Assembly: GCA_964388955.1 (NCBI GenBank)
Contig: CAYMCO010000035.1
Location: 1 to 62,217 of the forward strand
From: CAYMCO01 sp964388955
GTDB lineage: Bacteria > Chloroflexota > Anaerolineae > Anaerolineales > E44-bin32
Direction of reading: 5' to 3'
Length of the DNA stretch: 62,217 nucleotides
This document shows, piece by piece, positions 60,718 through 62,217 of the stretch. Within the stretch, counting starts at the first letter, position 1, and each line of letters begins with the position of its first letter. The translations under genes were made by a program, and so were the position numbers. The notes below the pieces were generated by a model that was given only the letters and a program-made list of their open reading frames with translations, was not told the DNA's origin and ran no database searches.

Positions 60718-60795
60718 CTATGCTGAAGTAAGTGTAATTTTTCACAAAGTGTCGATGCTTCGCGGGGCGGCGATCTGCGGATCGGGAGGAAGGGC

Positions 60796-61596
60796 GTGGC
60801 GGCCGCGTACCCCAGCCAGGAATCCTCCAAAGCACGGACCCTGCAGGAGGAAGACCATACGGGCCCAGGGAGCGTCTTCCGCTCCATATGGGCACGTATG
60901 TTGGAGACGCCCGCAAGCTTCGCCCTGCTCCTGATCACCTCGATCGTCTTCCTGATCCAATTTACCCTCGGGCAACTGAGCGGATGCGATAACTTGCTTA
61001 TTGCGGGCGCGAAGGACAAGGCGGCGATCGCCGCCGGTCAAATCTGGCGCGTGGTGACGCCGATCTTCTTACACACCTGCCTGCGGCATGCGGTGGTGAA
61101 TCTGTTCTCTCTGTTCGCGTTGGGTCCGGCCCTTGAAAGGTTCTATGGCAGCGGGCGCCTTCTGATCGTGTACATGGCGGCAGGGATCGGAGGTGTAGTG
61201 TTCAGCCTGCTGCTCTGTCCTGCCCAGTGCGTGGGGGCCTCGGGGGCGGTGCTCGGACTCGTCGGCGCCCTGCTGGCGATGATGTATCGGCATCGGCATG
61301 TCTTCGGGCGTCAGGGGATCCTCCGTCTGATCGCCGTGTCGCTGGTAGCCTTTCTCAGCCTCGGTTTTGGCATCGCGGAGAACTACGATATGTGGGGCCA
61401 TCTCGGCGGACTCGTGACTGGTTTCCTGCTGGGCGTACTGCTGGGGCCGGTGTTCCGTCGGGACCCCGGAGACGACGGGCGCGTCACGCTGGTGGATACC
61501 CGCCCCTGGCGGACCATCCGGGGTCGGGCTATCTTAAGCATGTTGGTGGTCTTCTTCCTAGCGTTGGCGGCCGCTTGCTTGCCCTCGATCGCCTAG
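60796..61596 (+). CDS. Rhomboid intramembrane serine protease 2
   Basis: 266-aa paralogue of the preceding gene with the same layout: polar N-terminus (1-40), helices, H98/N102 (HAVVN), catalytic S149 (GASGAVLG) and H202 (MWGHLGG), and a matching VDTRPWRTI stretch before the last helix. It differs by a Cys pair (CPAQC) before the active-site loop. GTG start with GGAGGAAGG ahead. A tandem duplication with both active sites intact. Confidence 0.92.
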   Translation: MAAAYPSQESSKARTLQEEDHTGPGSVFRSIWARMLETPASFALLLITSIVFLIQFTLGQLSGCDNLLIAGAKDKAAIAAGQIWRVVTPIFLHTCLRHAVVNLFSLFALGPALERFYGSGRLLIVYMAAGIGGVVFSLLLCPAQCVGASGAVLGLVGALLAMMYRHRHVFGRQGILRLIAVSLVAFLSLGFGIAENYDMWGHLGGLVTGFLLGVLLGPVFRRDPGDDGRVTLVDTRPWRTIRGRAILSMLVVFFLALAAACLPSIA

Positions 61597-62217
61597 CAAT
61601 CTTCTGCGGCTCCACGCCCCCCATTCTTGCCGTCCATCCGTGACCCGTGCCAGTATCGCCTCTGAACCGCGATATTCCGTTTCCGGGCAAGTGCAATGGA
61701 ACTGGCTTCGGGGGAGGAAAGAGATCGAGCGTTGGCCTCTGCCCGCCATAGGCGATCCCTGGAGTGAGGGTGTGTCCCAACTTGGGGGGCGAGGCCATCC
61801 GGGGTGCACTCGAGCCAGATGCCATGCAGTTCGAGGCCCACGTATGCATGTTCTCCCAACCCCTCTGCTCCCCCTCCCCCGTCCCCTGGTTCAATTGGCC
61901 CCTCCCCCTACGCCGCCTTCGATGGTTGAGAAGCCAAAGTCATGCGTGGGGGGAGGGGTTTGGGGTGGGAGGCGAAAAGGCGCCGGCGGCAGGGAAAGCG
62001 ATGATCGGGGCCGCGGGTCTGCGCGGTCGGGACGTGCGGAGATCGGGGGATGACGAAGGGCCGGTGGGGTTTCCATATTCAAATGCGTTTGCCCCCTGAA
62101 ATGGAGCGCACCCTGGAGTGGGTGCATACGAAATTAGTTGGCAAGATGCTTGCATTGAGAGACATCAAGACGCAGATGGAGCGGATGCGATGTCTCTGAA
62201 CAAGGAAGGACTAAGGG
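61597..62217. other. Gene-free right end of the window
   Basis: I find no supported gene here. Several frames are open only because of GC bias. A small hairpin, GCACCC (62108-62113) with GGGTGC (62120-62125), loop 6 nt, lies near the end. The window stops before any following gene can be seen. Confidence 0.5.

Noticed and set aside
61640..62053. Open frames at the right end
   Set aside because: Composition is extreme (Pro, Arg and Gly), with no start signals and no motifs.
1..62217. Search by eye for CRISPR arrays, IS elements, integrases, toxin-antitoxin or phage-defence genes
   Set aside because: No regular spaced repeats, transposases, recombinases or known defence proteins were found.

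Overview
The window looks like the chromosome of a high-GC member of the Chloroflexota, probably Anaerolineae-like. This rests on protein character rather than any marker RNA: multi-GAF sensor kinases, cyclase-ATPase-TPR regulators, lamin-tail repeat proteins, a GatCAB system, an archaeal-type ProRS and frequent GTG/TTG starts. No rRNA, tRNA, CRISPR array, insertion sequence or phage gene was seen. Two landmarks place the window near the replication origin. The first is a DnaA-box, DnaA-trio and AT-rich unwinding array at about 0.15-0.55 kb. The second is a pair of perfect parS sites at 53.4 kb. dnaA, parA and parB are not in the window; dnaN is at 39.7 kb.

Layout. 0-0.65 kb: oriC-like region and the gdhA terminator. 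0.65-9.9 kb, all minus strand: glutamate dehydrogenase, GatB, alanine dehydrogenase, a small conserved protein, the gatC-gatA-NDP-sugar pyrophosphorylase operon, a patatin-like lipase and a winged-helix regulator. 10.2-12.3 kb: cysK-cysE behind a strong promoter and a roughly 300-nt structured leader. 12.8-14.9 kb: a secreted protein with three lamin-tail domains. 14.9-23.5 kb: a nine-cistron oligopeptide-type ABC transporter operon that also carries a deacetylase, an SDR, a C45 acyl hydrolase and a 45-codon SDR remnant. An M20 amidohydrolase lies just upstream. Together these suggest uptake and hydrolysis of an amide-containing compound (inference).

25.3-30 kb: DinB-like protein, truncated HAD hydrolase, and an amino-sugar cluster (AroE-like oxidoreductase, SIS protein, NagA) next to a mannose-6-phosphate isomerase fragment. 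30.3-33.4 kb: a large orphan histidine kinase. Most genes then switch to the plus strand. 33.8-40.8 kb: isocitrate dehydrogenase, a duplicated-domain lipoprotein (minus), an endonuclease III homologue, a metallo-beta-lactamase-fold hydrolase, an MFS carrier and dnaN. 41.0-47.1 kb: a tight operon of a PEP-synthase-like ATP-grasp protein, a Lon-like protease and ProRS.

47.2-55.1 kb, minus strand: Pcm, a sulfite-oxidase-like molybdoenzyme, a cyclase/ATPase/TPR regulator, a methyltransferase with a C-terminal zinc ribbon, the parS pair, and a gntR-slipin operon. 55.3-61.6 kb, plus strand: a GNAT-like protein behind a structured leader, an R3H ATPase, tmk, gmk and two tandem rhomboid proteases, with an FmdB-type zinc ribbon between on the minus strand. 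The last 620 bases hold no recognisable gene.

Promoters of the -35/-10 type are readable at many genes. Several genes have an extended -10 so close to the start codon that leaderless or near-leaderless mRNAs are likely. Decay products (SDR, HAD and PMI remnants) and two kinds of palindromic repeat show ongoing local rearrangement.
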